The translations under genes were made by a program, and so were the position numbers. This document shows positions 24,890-32,768 of a DNA stretch of 37,059 nt, in pieces; within the stretch, counting starts at the first letter, position 1; each line of letters starts with the position of its first letter. The stretch is from Pseudoluteimonas sp044226035. Its GTDB lineage: Bacteria > Pseudomonadota > Gammaproteobacteria > Xanthomonadales > Xanthomonadaceae. The stretch is taken from contig JBGAHT010000024.1 in NCBI GenBank assembly GCA_044226035.1, positions 1-37,059 of the forward strand. The letters run 5' to 3'. Under the pieces are notes generated by a model. That model saw only the letters and a program-made list of their open reading frames with translations, had not been told where the DNA came from and ran no database searches.

Positions 24890-25156
24890 ATGCCATCGTC
24901 GAAGAAACCCCCGTCCGCCACCGCCAGCGCTTCGGTGCCGCCGTCGAAGACCAGCCACCTGTTCCCGACGCGCAAGGCGAACGAACGTTCCCTGGTCACC
25001 CACGAACGCGTCGCCGCGGACATCGAGGCCTTCCGCAAGGCCGGCGGCAAGATCGAAGTGCTCGGCGTGACCCGCTCGCTGCTGCGCGTCGGCGCCGAAC
25101 CCGGCGATCCGGCGCCTTCGCAGCCGGCGAAGCCCGTCGCGACCCGCCGTCGCTGA
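24890..25156 (+). CDS. Small basic hypothetical protein (88 aa)
   Basis: The product is Ser/Pro/Ala-rich at its start, with a conserved-looking middle part HLFPTRKANERSLVTHERVAADIEAFRKAGGKIEVLGVTR and a Pro-rich, Arg-ending tail (PVATRRR). It has no signal peptide. GGAGAA lies before the ATG. I do not recognise a family. It is between ykgJ and another small gene in a likely operon. Confidence 0.75.
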   Translation: MPSSKKPPSATASASVPPSKTSHLFPTRKANERSLVTHERVAADIEAFRKAGGKIEVLGVTRSLLRVGAEPGDPAPSQPAKPVATRRR

Positions 25157-25174
25157 CCCGCGCGGAGACTCTCC

Positions 25175-25402
25175 TTGCCCAAGCCCAACTACGCCTTCGA
25201 GAAGCGCCAGCGCGAACTGGCCAAGAAGAAGAAACAGGACGAAAAGGACGCGCGCAAGCGCGAGGCGCGCGAAGCGGCCGCCGCGCAGGAGTCGATGCCG
25301 ACGCCGGCATCGCCGGAACCGCAGGAATCGCGGGAACTGCCCGCAGTGGCCGAATCTCCTGCCATTCCCGGCCCGCGCATCCATCGCCGGCAACCGTCGT
25401 AG
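25175..25402 (+). CDS. Small Lys-rich hypothetical protein (75 aa)
   Basis: The frame starts with a TTG at 25175, with GGAG 8 bases upstream, and encodes MPKPNYAFEKRQRELAKKKKQDEK, then an Ala/Pro/Glu-rich tail. The start NYAFEKRQRELAKKKK is shared, from memory, with a family of short proteins in gammaproteobacteria. It has no membrane part. The stop TAG overlaps the foot of a small hairpin (25402-25419). Confidence 0.78.
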   Translation: MPKPNYAFEKRQRELAKKKKQDEKDARKREAREAAAAQESMPTPASPEPQESRELPAVAESPAIPGPRIHRRQPS

Positions 25403-25419
25403 CGCGGCGCGAGCCGCGC
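25402..25419. terminator. GNRA-loop hairpin between convergent genes
   Basis: GCGCGGC (25402-25408) and GCCGCGC (25413-25419) form a perfect 7-bp stem with loop GCGA. It sits between the stops of the Lys-rich gene and the DUF1801 gene. There is no T-run. Confidence 0.4.
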
Positions 25420-25426
25420 GCGAGCT

Positions 25427-25912
25427 TCAGCCCGCCGCCTGCTTCACCAGCGCGGCGATCTTCTTTTCGCCGGCGGCGGTCAGTTCCGCCAGCGCGAACG
25501 AAGTCGGCCACATCGCGCCGTCGTCGAGCTTCGCCGCGTCGTTGAAGCCGAAGGTGGCGTAGCGCGCGCCGAACTTGGAGGCGGGCTGGAAGAAGCAGAC
25601 CACCTTGCCGTCGGCGTTGGCGTACGCGGGCATCCCGTACCAGGTCTTGGGCGAGAGCGAAGGCGCGCTGGCCCTGACGATGGCGTGCAGGCGCGTGGCC
25701 ATGCCGCGATCCGGTTCCGGCATCTCGGCGACCTTGGCCAGCAGGTCGGCCTCGCCGTCGGCCCGGGATTTCGCCGCCTTCTTCTCGCGCAAGTAATCCT
25801 TCATGGCCGCCTTCTCGGCCGCGCTGAAACCGGCGTCGGCCTTCACGGCCGGCGCTTTCGCACGCGTTTCCTTCGCGGCCTTGCCCGCGGCCTTCTTCGT
25901 CGTCTGTTTCAC
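25427..25912 (-). CDS. DUF1801-like protein with Lys/Ala-rich N-terminus
   Basis: The 161-residue product begins with a basic histone-like tail (VKQTTKKAAGKAAKETRAKA), followed by a DUF1801 domain: PDRGMATRLHAIVRASAPSLSPKTWYGMPAYANADGKVVCFFQPASKFGARYATFGF and a C-terminal EKKIAALVKQAAG. The tail may bind DNA or RNA; the domain's role is unknown. The GTG at 25912 was chosen because GGAG lies 8 bases before it. It is not an ATG start, which an automatic call might miss. Confidence 0.86.
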   Translation of the reverse strand: MKQTTKKAAGKAAKETRAKAPAVKADAGFSAAEKAAMKDYLREKKAAKSRADGEADLLAKVAEMPEPDRGMATRLHAIVRASAPSLSPKTWYGMPAYANADGKVVCFFQPASKFGARYATFGFNDAAKLDDGAMWPTSFALAELTAAGEKKIAALVKQAAG

Positions 25913-26052
25913 GCCCTGCGCTCCGTCGTGTGGATGGCCTAGCCTAGCGCGAAGGGCATCGTCGCCCGCGCGGGCTGGCCGGTGCCGGCCGGTCGCCGCG
26001 TTGGCTGCGGTACGGAAGCAAATCCAGGCCTGCATCCCCCGGGAGGCGTGAG

Positions 26053-26661
26053 ATGAAAACCGACGACATGGTCCGTGCCGTGCAGCAGAAGCTCGGCATC
26101 GAGGTCGACGGCCGCGCCGGCCCGCAGACCTGGGGCGCGATCTACCAGTACATCGTGCGCCCGCAGGCGCAGCCCACCGTCGCGTTCACCGCGCCGAAGG
26201 ACAAGGCCAACGACCGCAGCGAGAAGGTCATCGCCACCCTGCTGCCGCAGGTCAGGCCCTACGCCCGGGCGCTGTTCTTCAAGGCCCGGGACAAGGGCAT
26301 CAACATCAACATCATCAGCGGGACGCGCACGTTCGAGGAACAGGATTCGCTCTACGCGCAGGGACGCAGCACGCGCGGGCCGAAGGTCACCAATGCCGGC
26401 GGCGGGTATTCCAACCACAACTTCGGCATCGCCTTCGACATCGGCGTGTTCGACGGCAACCGCTACCTGGCCGAATCCCCGCTGTACAAGGCCGTGGGCG
26501 CGCTGGGCATGGAACTGGGCCTGGACTGGGGCGGCAGCTGGAAGAGCATCGTCGACCAGCCGCATTTCGAGCTGCGCCCGGCCTGGGCCGCCGACATGTC
26601 CGAACGCAGCATGCTGGCCGAATTGCGCTCGCGCCGGGAACTCGGCGAAGCCATCGCCTGA
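26053..26661 (+). CDS. M15-type peptidoglycan peptidase with N-terminal binding motif
   Basis: The 202-residue protein has an N-terminal peptidoglycan-binding-like segment (VRAVQQKLGIEVDGRAGPQTWGAIYQYI, residues 7-34) and an M15 zinc peptidase domain: SGTRTFEEQDSLYAQGR (residues 89-105), SNHNFGIAFDIGVF with H122 and D129, and DQPHFEL with H171. It resembles L-alanyl-D-glutamate endopeptidases of phage endolysins (VanY-like). No signal peptide is present. A GGGAGG ribosome binding site lies 9 bases before the ATG. The lipase-fold gene follows after 35 bases on the same strand. Confidence 0.9.
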   Translation: MKTDDMVRAVQQKLGIEVDGRAGPQTWGAIYQYIVRPQAQPTVAFTAPKDKANDRSEKVIATLLPQVRPYARALFFKARDKGININIISGTRTFEEQDSLYAQGRSTRGPKVTNAGGGYSNHNFGIAFDIGVFDGNRYLAESPLYKAVGALGMELGLDWGGSWKSIVDQPHFELRPAWAADMSERSMLAELRSRRELGEAIA

Positions 26662-26696
26662 GCCCGAACCCGACACACCACCACCGGAACAACCGA

Positions 26697-28220
26697 ATGG
26701 CCAGGATCGAGCGCCCGTTCTATCCCATCGTCTACGTCCGCGGTTACGCCATGACCCGGGACGAGATCGTGCAGACCACGTCGACGCCGTACATGGGCTT
26801 CGAAACGGGATCGACCAAGATCCGCCAGGCCCAGGACGGCAGCGTGAGGAAGTTCGTGTTCGAATCGCCGCTGGTGCGGCTGATGAAGGACTACGACTAC
26901 CGCGACGCCTACGCCTCCGGCGCGGAGAACGCGGACCGGCTGCCGGCGCGCAGCATCATCATCCACCGCTACTACGACGGGGCCGACCCGGCCTTCGGCG
27001 ACGGCAAGGTGCCTTCGATCCCGGAAGCGGCGGCCGCGCTGGGCAAGCGCATCCTCGCGCTGCGCGACAGCATCTGCGGCAACAACGAGGCCGACCGCAA
27101 GGCGTTCAGGGTCTACCTCGTCGCGCATTCGATGGGCGGGCTGATCTGCCGCTGCCTGCTGCAGAACCCGGACGTCGCCACCGCCGAGACGCGCAAGCTG
27201 GTCGACAAGGTGTTCACCTACGCCACGCCGCACAACGGCATCGAAATGGGCGGCATCAACGTGCCGAGCCTGCTCTCGCTCAACGACATGAACAACTTCA
27301 ACCGCAAGGTCATGTCGCAGTACCTGAAGGTGCCCGCGGACAAGGCCAACACGCTCGGCGATTCTGGCTATCCGCCGGAACGGCTGTTCTGCCTGGTCGG
27401 CACCAACAGCCGCGACTACGCCGTCGCCCACGGCCTGTCCGCGCTCGCCGTCGGCCAGATGAGCGATGGCCTGGTGAAGATCGAGAACGCCTACGTGCCC
27501 GGCAGCCCGCGCGCCTTCGTCAACCGCAGCCACAGCGGCTTCTTCGGCATCGTCAATTCCGAGGAGGGCTACCAGAACCTGGTGCGCTTCCTGTTCGGCG
27601 ACATCTGCGCCACCGGCAAGCTGGAGATTTCCGCCCTGCCCTTCCCGCCGGAGATCGAGCGCGCGCGCAAGGCCGGCAAGAAGATCGCCTCGTCCTACTA
27701 CGTCGAAACCACGGTGGCGCCGCGCGGCGCCTACACCTACGACCTGACCAGCCGCACCAAGGCGCAGGAAAGCGCGGTGCGGCGCGAGTATTCGGAGCTG
27801 TTCGACGCGAACGGCAACCTGCTCAAGGACGCGCGCGCGCCGACGCTGTTCTCGGTGTTCCTCGACACCTCGAAGATCATGGCCGGCAGCGAAGTCGCGT
27901 TCTCGATCGAGGTCGCGGTGTCGAACGCGGGCTACGAGATCGACGGCGCGCTGTTCCTGAAGCAGCACATCCCGGGCGAATACCTGTTCCGCGACACGCT
28001 GGTGCTGTTCGCCAAGCGCGACGGCGGCGAATGGAAGCTGCGCTACGTCTGGACCGACGAGCACTGGGCGACCGGGCCGAAGGACGCGGCCGAACTGGTG
28101 CGGGTCGGGCAGAAGGCGAACGGGATCCCGCAGAAATCTGCGTCGGGATTCTCGGTGCCGCTGCGGTCGGACAAGGGCTTCCAGGGCGAGCTGACGATCG
28201 CGCTGTCGCCGTGGGTTTGA
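26697..28220 (+). CDS. Alpha/beta-hydrolase (lipase-like), large
   Basis: The 507-residue protein has an N-terminal strand YPIVYVRGYAMTRDE (oxyanion region) and the lipase nucleophile elbow VAHSMGGL (S145), with PHNG and a typical alpha/beta-hydrolase layout. A C-terminal part of about 200 residues (AYTYDLTSRTKAQESA, LFSVFLDTSKIMAGSEVAFSIEVAVSNAGYEIDGALFLKQHIPGEYLFRDTLVLF) looks like a beta-rich accessory domain. No signal peptide can be seen. It could act on a phospholipid or ester after non-classical export. It lies 35 bases after the peptidase gene, suggesting joint use. Confidence 0.82.
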   Translation: MARIERPFYPIVYVRGYAMTRDEIVQTTSTPYMGFETGSTKIRQAQDGSVRKFVFESPLVRLMKDYDYRDAYASGAENADRLPARSIIIHRYYDGADPAFGDGKVPSIPEAAAALGKRILALRDSICGNNEADRKAFRVYLVAHSMGGLICRCLLQNPDVATAETRKLVDKVFTYATPHNGIEMGGINVPSLLSLNDMNNFNRKVMSQYLKVPADKANTLGDSGYPPERLFCLVGTNSRDYAVAHGLSALAVGQMSDGLVKIENAYVPGSPRAFVNRSHSGFFGIVNSEEGYQNLVRFLFGDICATGKLEISALPFPPEIERARKAGKKIASSYYVETTVAPRGAYTYDLTSRTKAQESAVRREYSELFDANGNLLKDARAPTLFSVFLDTSKIMAGSEVAFSIEVAVSNAGYEIDGALFLKQHIPGEYLFRDTLVLFAKRDGGEWKLRYVWTDEHWATGPKDAAELVRVGQKANGIPQKSASGFSVPLRSDKGFQGELTIALSPWV

Positions 28221-28410
28221 AGCCGCGGATCGCCGCAAGACCAAATCCGCTGTGCCGTTCCTGGCGTTTGGCGCCCGGCGAACCGGTGTTGCGCGGCGAC
28301 CCGCTTCGCGCGGATGGCGTTTCCATACTTCCGGCACGCTCGCGGGCATGCGATCGGGCCTAGCGTTGCGGCGTTCGATCCAGCGCATCCGGCGCTGCCG
28401 TGGAACCGAC

Positions 28411-30498
28411 ATGCCCAAGCTCGATCGCCGCGAATTCCTGAAACTCGCCGCCGCGCTGGGCGCGACCCTGGCCTGGGGCTGCACCACGGTGCGGCCATCG
28501 TCGAGCGGATGGCGCGAGCGCCGCGACCTGTATCCGCAAGGCGTCGCGTCGGGCGATCCCGACGACAGCAGCGTTCTGCTGTGGACTCGGCGCCCGTATG
28601 CCGACGGACGCAAGGACGCCACGCTGCTGGTCGAAATCGCCGAGGATCCGGCGTTCACGCGCGTCATCGCGACGACGGCGGCGAAAGTCTCGGCCGAATC
28701 CGACTGGACCTGCCGCGTGCTCGCCGGCGACCTGCGGCCTGCCGGCGAGTACTGGTATCGCTTCGTCGACGAGGACGGCAACGGCAGCCGCATCGGCCGC
28801 ACGCTCACCGCGCCCAGCCCCGACGACAATCGCCCGGCGAAGTTCGCCTTCGTCAGTTGCCAATGCCTCCCCGAGGGCTACAACAACGGCTACCGGCGGA
28901 TGATCCACGAAGACGAGAAGGCAACGCCCGACGAGCGGCTCGGCTTCGTCCTGCACCTGGGCGACTTCATCTACGAAGTGGTGCAGTACCCCGACCAGGC
29001 CAGGAACGGCCGCTTCGATCGCAAGCTCACGTTTCCGATCAAGTATCCGAAGGGCAAGGTCGTCGCCAACAACCGCTTCTGGGTACCGGACTCGCTGGAG
29101 GACTACCGCGTCGCCTACAAGGCCTACCTGCAGGATCCGGACCTGCAGGATGCGCGCGCACGCTGGCCGTTCGTGTGCATCTGGGACAACCACGAAATCT
29201 CCTGGAACGGCTGGCAATCGATCCGGGAATTCGCCGGCACCGACGGTTGGGTGGCCGGGCAAACGCTCAAGGTCGCGGGCAACCAGGCCTGGTTCGAATT
29301 CCAGCCGGCGCGCGTGCTGCCGCCGGGCTCGAAGCTGGACACGTTCCCCGCGCCGAAGGTCGAGGACGTGTTGCTGAAGCCCGGCGATTTCGACGACACG
29401 GGGCTTGGGACCGAGCCCAACAACCTCGCCGCCATCAACAGCCTGGTCATCTATCGCGCCCTGCGTTGGGGCCGGCACATCGACCTGATCCTCACCGACA
29501 ACCGCAGCTTCCGCTCGCGCGATCCAGGCAACCGCGAGGAAGCCGGTCCGCTGTTCGAGGGCGACACGCTCGGCTTCGTCCCCGAGGAAGTGTGGGGGCC
29601 GATCGACGCAGGCCGCGCGTTCAACGGCGGCCATCCGCCGACCAGGCTGACGATGGGCGACAAGAGCGTGGACAACTACCGCATCGCCGAAGCGCCGCAG
29701 TCGATGCTGGGCGCGAAGCAGAAGGCCTGGTTCCTCGACCAACTGCGCAACGCCAGGGCGACCTGGAAGGTCTGGGGCAATTCGCTGGGCACGCTCGACA
29801 CGCGCATCGACCCGCAGAACCTGCCACCCGAAGTCGGCGCATGGAAGGGCAAGGGTTACGGCCTCATGACCGTCTACGACTGGGGCAGCGTGTGGCACGA
29901 ACGCGCGGAGATCTACGACGCCGTGCGCGATGCCGGCATGACCGGCTTGATCATCGTCGCCGGCGATCGCCACAGCTTCTGGGCAGGTTACGCGGCCAAG
30001 GCCTTGCCGCCCGCCGCCTTCGAGCCGGTGGGCGTCAGCTTCGTGGGTGGATCGATGAGTTCGGTCGGCAGCGCCGAGGCCAACGAGTACACCCAGAAGA
30101 AGGAAAACAATCCCACGCGCGGCCTGTACATCGCCGAGGACAAGGACGGAAAGCCGCAGCCCACCGAGAACCTGACGCTGCGCCACGGCGTGCGCTCGGC
30201 GCTGGAATACGCCAACAGCAAGGACCTGCAGAAGGCGCTGGCGGTGCGCAACCCGGAACTGGCCCCGCACCTGGAATTCGTGGACAACGGCGGCCACGGC
30301 TACGCCACCGTGCGCTGCGATGCCGAAAAGATGACGACCGACTTCGTGTGCATCCCGCGCCCGATCGCGCGGGCGCCCGGCAATGACGGCGGCCCGCTGC
30401 GCTATCGCGTGCGCTTCGAGGCAGCGCTGTGGAAAGCCGGCGAGAGCCCGCGGATGACGCGGACAGTGCTGGAAGGCGACGTCGGCCTGTCGGCGTGA
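28411..30498 (+). CDS. phoD: PhoD-family alkaline phosphatase, Tat-exported
   Basis: The 695-residue precursor starts MPKLDRREFLKLAAALGATLAWGC, with a twin-arginine signal (RREFLKL) and a possible lipobox LAWGC. The PhoD domain shows GVASGDPDDSSVLLWTR, FVSCQCLPEGYNNGYRR, LHLGDFIYE (metal site), CIWDNHEISWNGW, LTDNRSFRSRD and VAGDRHSFW. PhoD enzymes are calcium/iron phosphodiesterases and phosphomonoesterases. It is longer than Bacillus PhoD (about 580 residues). No Pho box could be recognised in the 190 bases before it. Confidence 0.93.
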   Translation: MPKLDRREFLKLAAALGATLAWGCTTVRPSSSGWRERRDLYPQGVASGDPDDSSVLLWTRRPYADGRKDATLLVEIAEDPAFTRVIATTAAKVSAESDWTCRVLAGDLRPAGEYWYRFVDEDGNGSRIGRTLTAPSPDDNRPAKFAFVSCQCLPEGYNNGYRRMIHEDEKATPDERLGFVLHLGDFIYEVVQYPDQARNGRFDRKLTFPIKYPKGKVVANNRFWVPDSLEDYRVAYKAYLQDPDLQDARARWPFVCIWDNHEISWNGWQSIREFAGTDGWVAGQTLKVAGNQAWFEFQPARVLPPGSKLDTFPAPKVEDVLLKPGDFDDTGLGTEPNNLAAINSLVIYRALRWGRHIDLILTDNRSFRSRDPGNREEAGPLFEGDTLGFVPEEVWGPIDAGRAFNGGHPPTRLTMGDKSVDNYRIAEAPQSMLGAKQKAWFLDQLRNARATWKVWGNSLGTLDTRIDPQNLPPEVGAWKGKGYGLMTVYDWGSVWHERAEIYDAVRDAGMTGLIIVAGDRHSFWAGYAAKALPPAAFEPVGVSFVGGSMSSVGSAEANEYTQKKENNPTRGLYIAEDKDGKPQPTENLTLRHGVRSALEYANSKDLQKALAVRNPELAPHLEFVDNGGHGYATVRCDAEKMTTDFVCIPRPIARAPGNDGGPLRYRVRFEAALWKAGESPRMTRTVLEGDVGLSA

Positions 30499-30571
30499 CG
30501 GGCGAAGCCGCATTGCGTCGCGCACGACGGTTTGCAGCGGATCGCTGCGGCGGATACAACCGCTCCCCCGC

Positions 30572-31312
30572 TCAATCGAGCAGCGCGCGCCAGGCTTTTC
30601 GCACGATGGCCTTGGCGTCGTGCTCGATCAGCTCGCCGTGCGAGATCACCACGCGTTCGAAATCCCAGCCGAGGACGCGTTCGAGCGCCGCGCGCGCGGC
30701 GGCGCGATCCTTCCAGCCGGCGATGCGGTACTCGGGCGCGGGCGCCGGACGGTTCCACATGCCGAACAGCTTCCAGCAGGCGCGCAACGCCGGGTTCACG
30801 TTCGGCGTGCCGTCGCCGAACCGTTCGACGAGGTCGACCAGCAGCAAGGTGCGCGTGGGCCGGTGCAGCAGCGGCACTTCCGCCATCAACCGTCCTTGCA
30901 CGAAGGCCTGCTCGAACCCGGCCCGCATCGACGCGGGCAGCCGCTCGCCGAGCATGCCGTCGAAGCGCAGCCCGCGCTGCTTGCGTTCGACGCCCGGGCA
31001 GATCCAGGTTTCGGCATCGGGAAAGGCGCGCTGGCAGGAGCGCAGGTGGAGGTGGTGGAAGTTGCCGGGCGCCAGGATCAACGCGACGCGCCCCAACGCG
31101 AGCATCCGCTCGCGCTCGGCGGCGGCGATCGGGCCCGGCGAGTGGACGACGAGGGAGCCATCGTCCAGCCGGACGATGGTCATGCGCGCCTCGAAGCGCA
31201 GGCCGACGAGCGAGACCGGATACGACGCCAGCCAAATCGCCCCCGGCACGTATTCCCGGATGTCCACCGCGCCACGATAGCCCGCGCGGCCGGCCCGAAC
31301 CACGCCTTCCAT
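30572..31312 (-). CDS. DUF4336 (metallo-beta-lactamase-fold) protein
   Basis: The 246-residue product has the features of DUF4336: REYVPGAIWLASYPVSLVGLRFEARMTIVRLDDGSLVVHSPGP, ALILAPGNFHHLHLRSCQRAFPDAETWICPGVERKQ, and VVISHGELIEHDAKAIVRKAWR with a His near the end. The fold is related to beta-lactamase hydrolases but the usual HxHxDH is not intact (FHHLHL). Function unknown. A GTG at 31267 is an alternative start, about 15 codons later; neither has a good ribosome binding site. Confidence 0.78.
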   Translation of the reverse strand: MEGVVRAGRAGYRGAVDIREYVPGAIWLASYPVSLVGLRFEARMTIVRLDDGSLVVHSPGPIAAAERERMLALGRVALILAPGNFHHLHLRSCQRAFPDAETWICPGVERKQRGLRFDGMLGERLPASMRAGFEQAFVQGRLMAEVPLLHRPTRTLLLVDLVERFGDGTPNVNPALRACWKLFGMWNRPAPAPEYRIAGWKDRAAARAALERVLGWDFERVVISHGELIEHDAKAIVRKAWRALLD

Positions 31313-31346
31313 CCGCGAACGCGCTGCGTCCGGCCCGGTTTGCGCC

Positions 31347-31712
31347 TCAGCCGCGCAGCAACAGTACCGGCAGCGCGACCAGGCCCAGCAGGCAGGCGAT
31401 GGCGAGGATGGTCAGCACCACGCGCAGCGGCTGCTCGCGCAGCACCGTGCGGAACGTCTCCGCGGTGCCGTCGCGCTTGGCCGCGGCATGTTCGGCGCGG
31501 ACGCGGGCGCTGCGCTGCGCCTGGTAGTCGGCCATCAGCCGTTTCGCCTCGGCGATGTCCGCGTTGCGCTCCACGAAGATCCCGCCCGCGAACAGGCCCC
31601 AGCCGCTGGGCGGGGTTTCGTAGAACCCGATCCGGTGCGCATCCAGCATCGCGCGCACGTCGTCGGCCTCGTCGTCGGGCACGTTGCGCAGGTTGAGCAG
31701 CAGCTTGGCCAT
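31347..31712 (-). CDS. DUF6164 family membrane protein
   Basis: The 121-residue protein begins MAKLLLNLRNVPDDEADDVR, a DUF2007-like putative signal-transducing fold (residues 1-60, ending YETPPSGWGLFAGGIFV). After a charged helix it has one hydrophobic segment at its C-terminus (LRVVLTILAIACLLGLVALPVLLL). So it is probably a tail-anchored membrane protein with a cytosolic domain. Function unknown. It is divergent to trmY with 59 bases between the starts. Confidence 0.83.
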   Translation of the reverse strand: MAKLLLNLRNVPDDEADDVRAMLDAHRIGFYETPPSGWGLFAGGIFVERNADIAEAKRLMADYQAQRSARVRAEHAAAKRDGTAETFRTVLREQPLRVVLTILAIACLLGLVALPVLLLRG

Positions 31713-31771
31713 GCCCGGATGATAACGTGCGCGCTCGCGATCCCCACGGCGGCGGATCGACCGGGACAGGC

Positions 31772-32368
31772 ATGCGCACCTTCGTACTGCGGGCACGGGC
31801 GGCGCCCACCGACAGCCGCAAGCTGCTGGCTTCGGTCGGCACCGGGGCCCACGCCGAGATCCTCGCGCACACGCTGATGAACGCGGTGTTCGTGGCGCAA
31901 TCGCACCGCGCCGGCGTCGTGGTCTACCTCGTGCTGGAAAGCACCGCGGACTATTCGCGCACGATCCGCTTCGAACCCGACGCGATGCACGACATCGGCG
32001 GCTTCGACGAACGCGCCCTGCTCGGCAAGATCGCGCAGGCGCTGGATGCGTCCGCGGGCATGGGCAAGGATGAAACGCGGCCGGTGCAACCGGGCGTGAC
32101 CGTGCGCACCACCAGCTTCGAACGGCTGGTGCAGGAACTGGCCGTCGACCACCGGCTGTTCGTGATGGACCGCAAGGGCACGCCGATCCGCGAGCAGGCG
32201 TTCGACGGCGATCCCTGCTTCCTGCTCACCGACCACATCCCGATGCCGAAGAACACGTTCCACACGCTCGACCGGCTGGGCGCGGGCAAGCTGTCGCTGG
32301 GATCGAAGATGCTGTTCGCCTCGCAATGCGTGGTGCTGATCCACCACGAGCTGGACCGGAGGGAATGA
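31772..32368 (+). CDS. trmY: TrmY-family tRNA methyltransferase homologue
   Basis: The 198-residue protein resembles the SPOUT methyltransferase TrmY, which N1-methylates pseudouridine 54 of archaeal tRNA. Comparable parts are MRTFVLRARAAPTDSRKLLASVGTGAHAEILAHTLMNAVFVAQSHR, GVVVYLVLESTADYSRTIRF, TSFERLVQEL, FLLTDHIPMPKNTFHTLDRLGAGKLSLGSKMLFASQCVVLIHHELDR. The TDHIP and SLG..ML.ASQC motifs line the cofactor knot. Bacterial tRNAs normally have ribothymidine at position 54, so the substrate here is unclear. It stands upstream of an FNR-type box and the DUF6522-like gene. Confidence 0.82.
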   Translation: MRTFVLRARAAPTDSRKLLASVGTGAHAEILAHTLMNAVFVAQSHRAGVVVYLVLESTADYSRTIRFEPDAMHDIGGFDERALLGKIAQALDASAGMGKDETRPVQPGVTVRTTSFERLVQELAVDHRLFVMDRKGTPIREQAFDGDPCFLLTDHIPMPKNTFHTLDRLGAGKLSLGSKMLFASQCVVLIHHELDRRE

Positions 32369-32386
32369 GCGGCGCGGCATCCGCGC

Positions 32387-32428
32387 CTGATCCAGGTCAA
32401 TGCCCCGCCCCGCCGCGCGCGCGATGCT
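32387..32428 (+). promoter_or_regulatory. FNR-type box and -10 of the DUF6522-like gene
   Basis: CTGATCCAGGTCAA (32387-32400) matches the FNR/Anr/Dnr box TTGAT-N4-ATCAA in 4 of 5 bases on both halves. A GATGCT box (32423-32428) is 36 bases after the box start, as expected for a class II activated promoter (box centred about 41 bases before transcription start at 32435). A second, similar region is found at 37000-37041. Confidence 0.65.
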
Positions 32429-32435
32429 GCCGCCC

Positions 32436-32702
32436 GTGGACCGGCGCATCGCCATCGAACTCGCCCCCGCGCGCGAAATCGCCATCGATGGCGCCGTCGT
32501 GGCGCGCGGGCTCGGGCTCGGCGTCGAAGCGTTCCGCCGGCTGATGGACGAGCGCAGGATTGCGTTGCTGTGCGAACGCGGCACCGGCGCGGATGCCGGG
32601 CTGTACCGCGCGACGTTCTACTTCGAACGCAGGCGCGTGCGCCTGGTCGTGGATAACGACGGGCGCATCGCCGGGCCGATCGAAACCGCGGGCGAAGGCT
32701 GA
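32436..32702 (+). CDS. DUF6522-like small protein
   Basis: The 88-residue product, from GTG 32436, reads VDRRIAIELAPAREIAIDGAVVARGLGLGVEAFRRLMDERRIALLCERGTGADAGLYRATFYFERRRVRLVVDNDGRIAG and looks like the DUF6522 family, often found with FNR/Dnr-controlled or denitrification genes. The GTG is chosen because the FNR-type box and a -10-like hexamer place transcription start at about 32435, which would make a nearly leaderless mRNA; an ATG at 32424 lies in the -10 and one at 32400 in the box. It has no signal peptide or metal motif I can see. Confidence 0.7.
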   Translation: MDRRIAIELAPAREIAIDGAVVARGLGLGVEAFRRLMDERRIALLCERGTGADAGLYRATFYFERRRVRLVVDNDGRIAGPIETAGEG

Positions 32703-32768
32703 GTCGCCCGCTTCGCCAGCGCCTTGGCCGGGTCGTGCGGATCCGCGGGCGCGCGGCCCCGCAGGGCG

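Noticed and set aside
26463..28829. 788-residue minus-strand frame over the lipase-like gene and the start of phoD
   Set aside because: It is antisense to the hydrolase with an intact nucleophile elbow and shows only low-complexity Arg/Val/Asp sequence.
28360..30525. 721-residue minus-strand frame over phoD
   Set aside because: It has no recognisable domain and is antisense to a Tat-exported PhoD with all its motifs.
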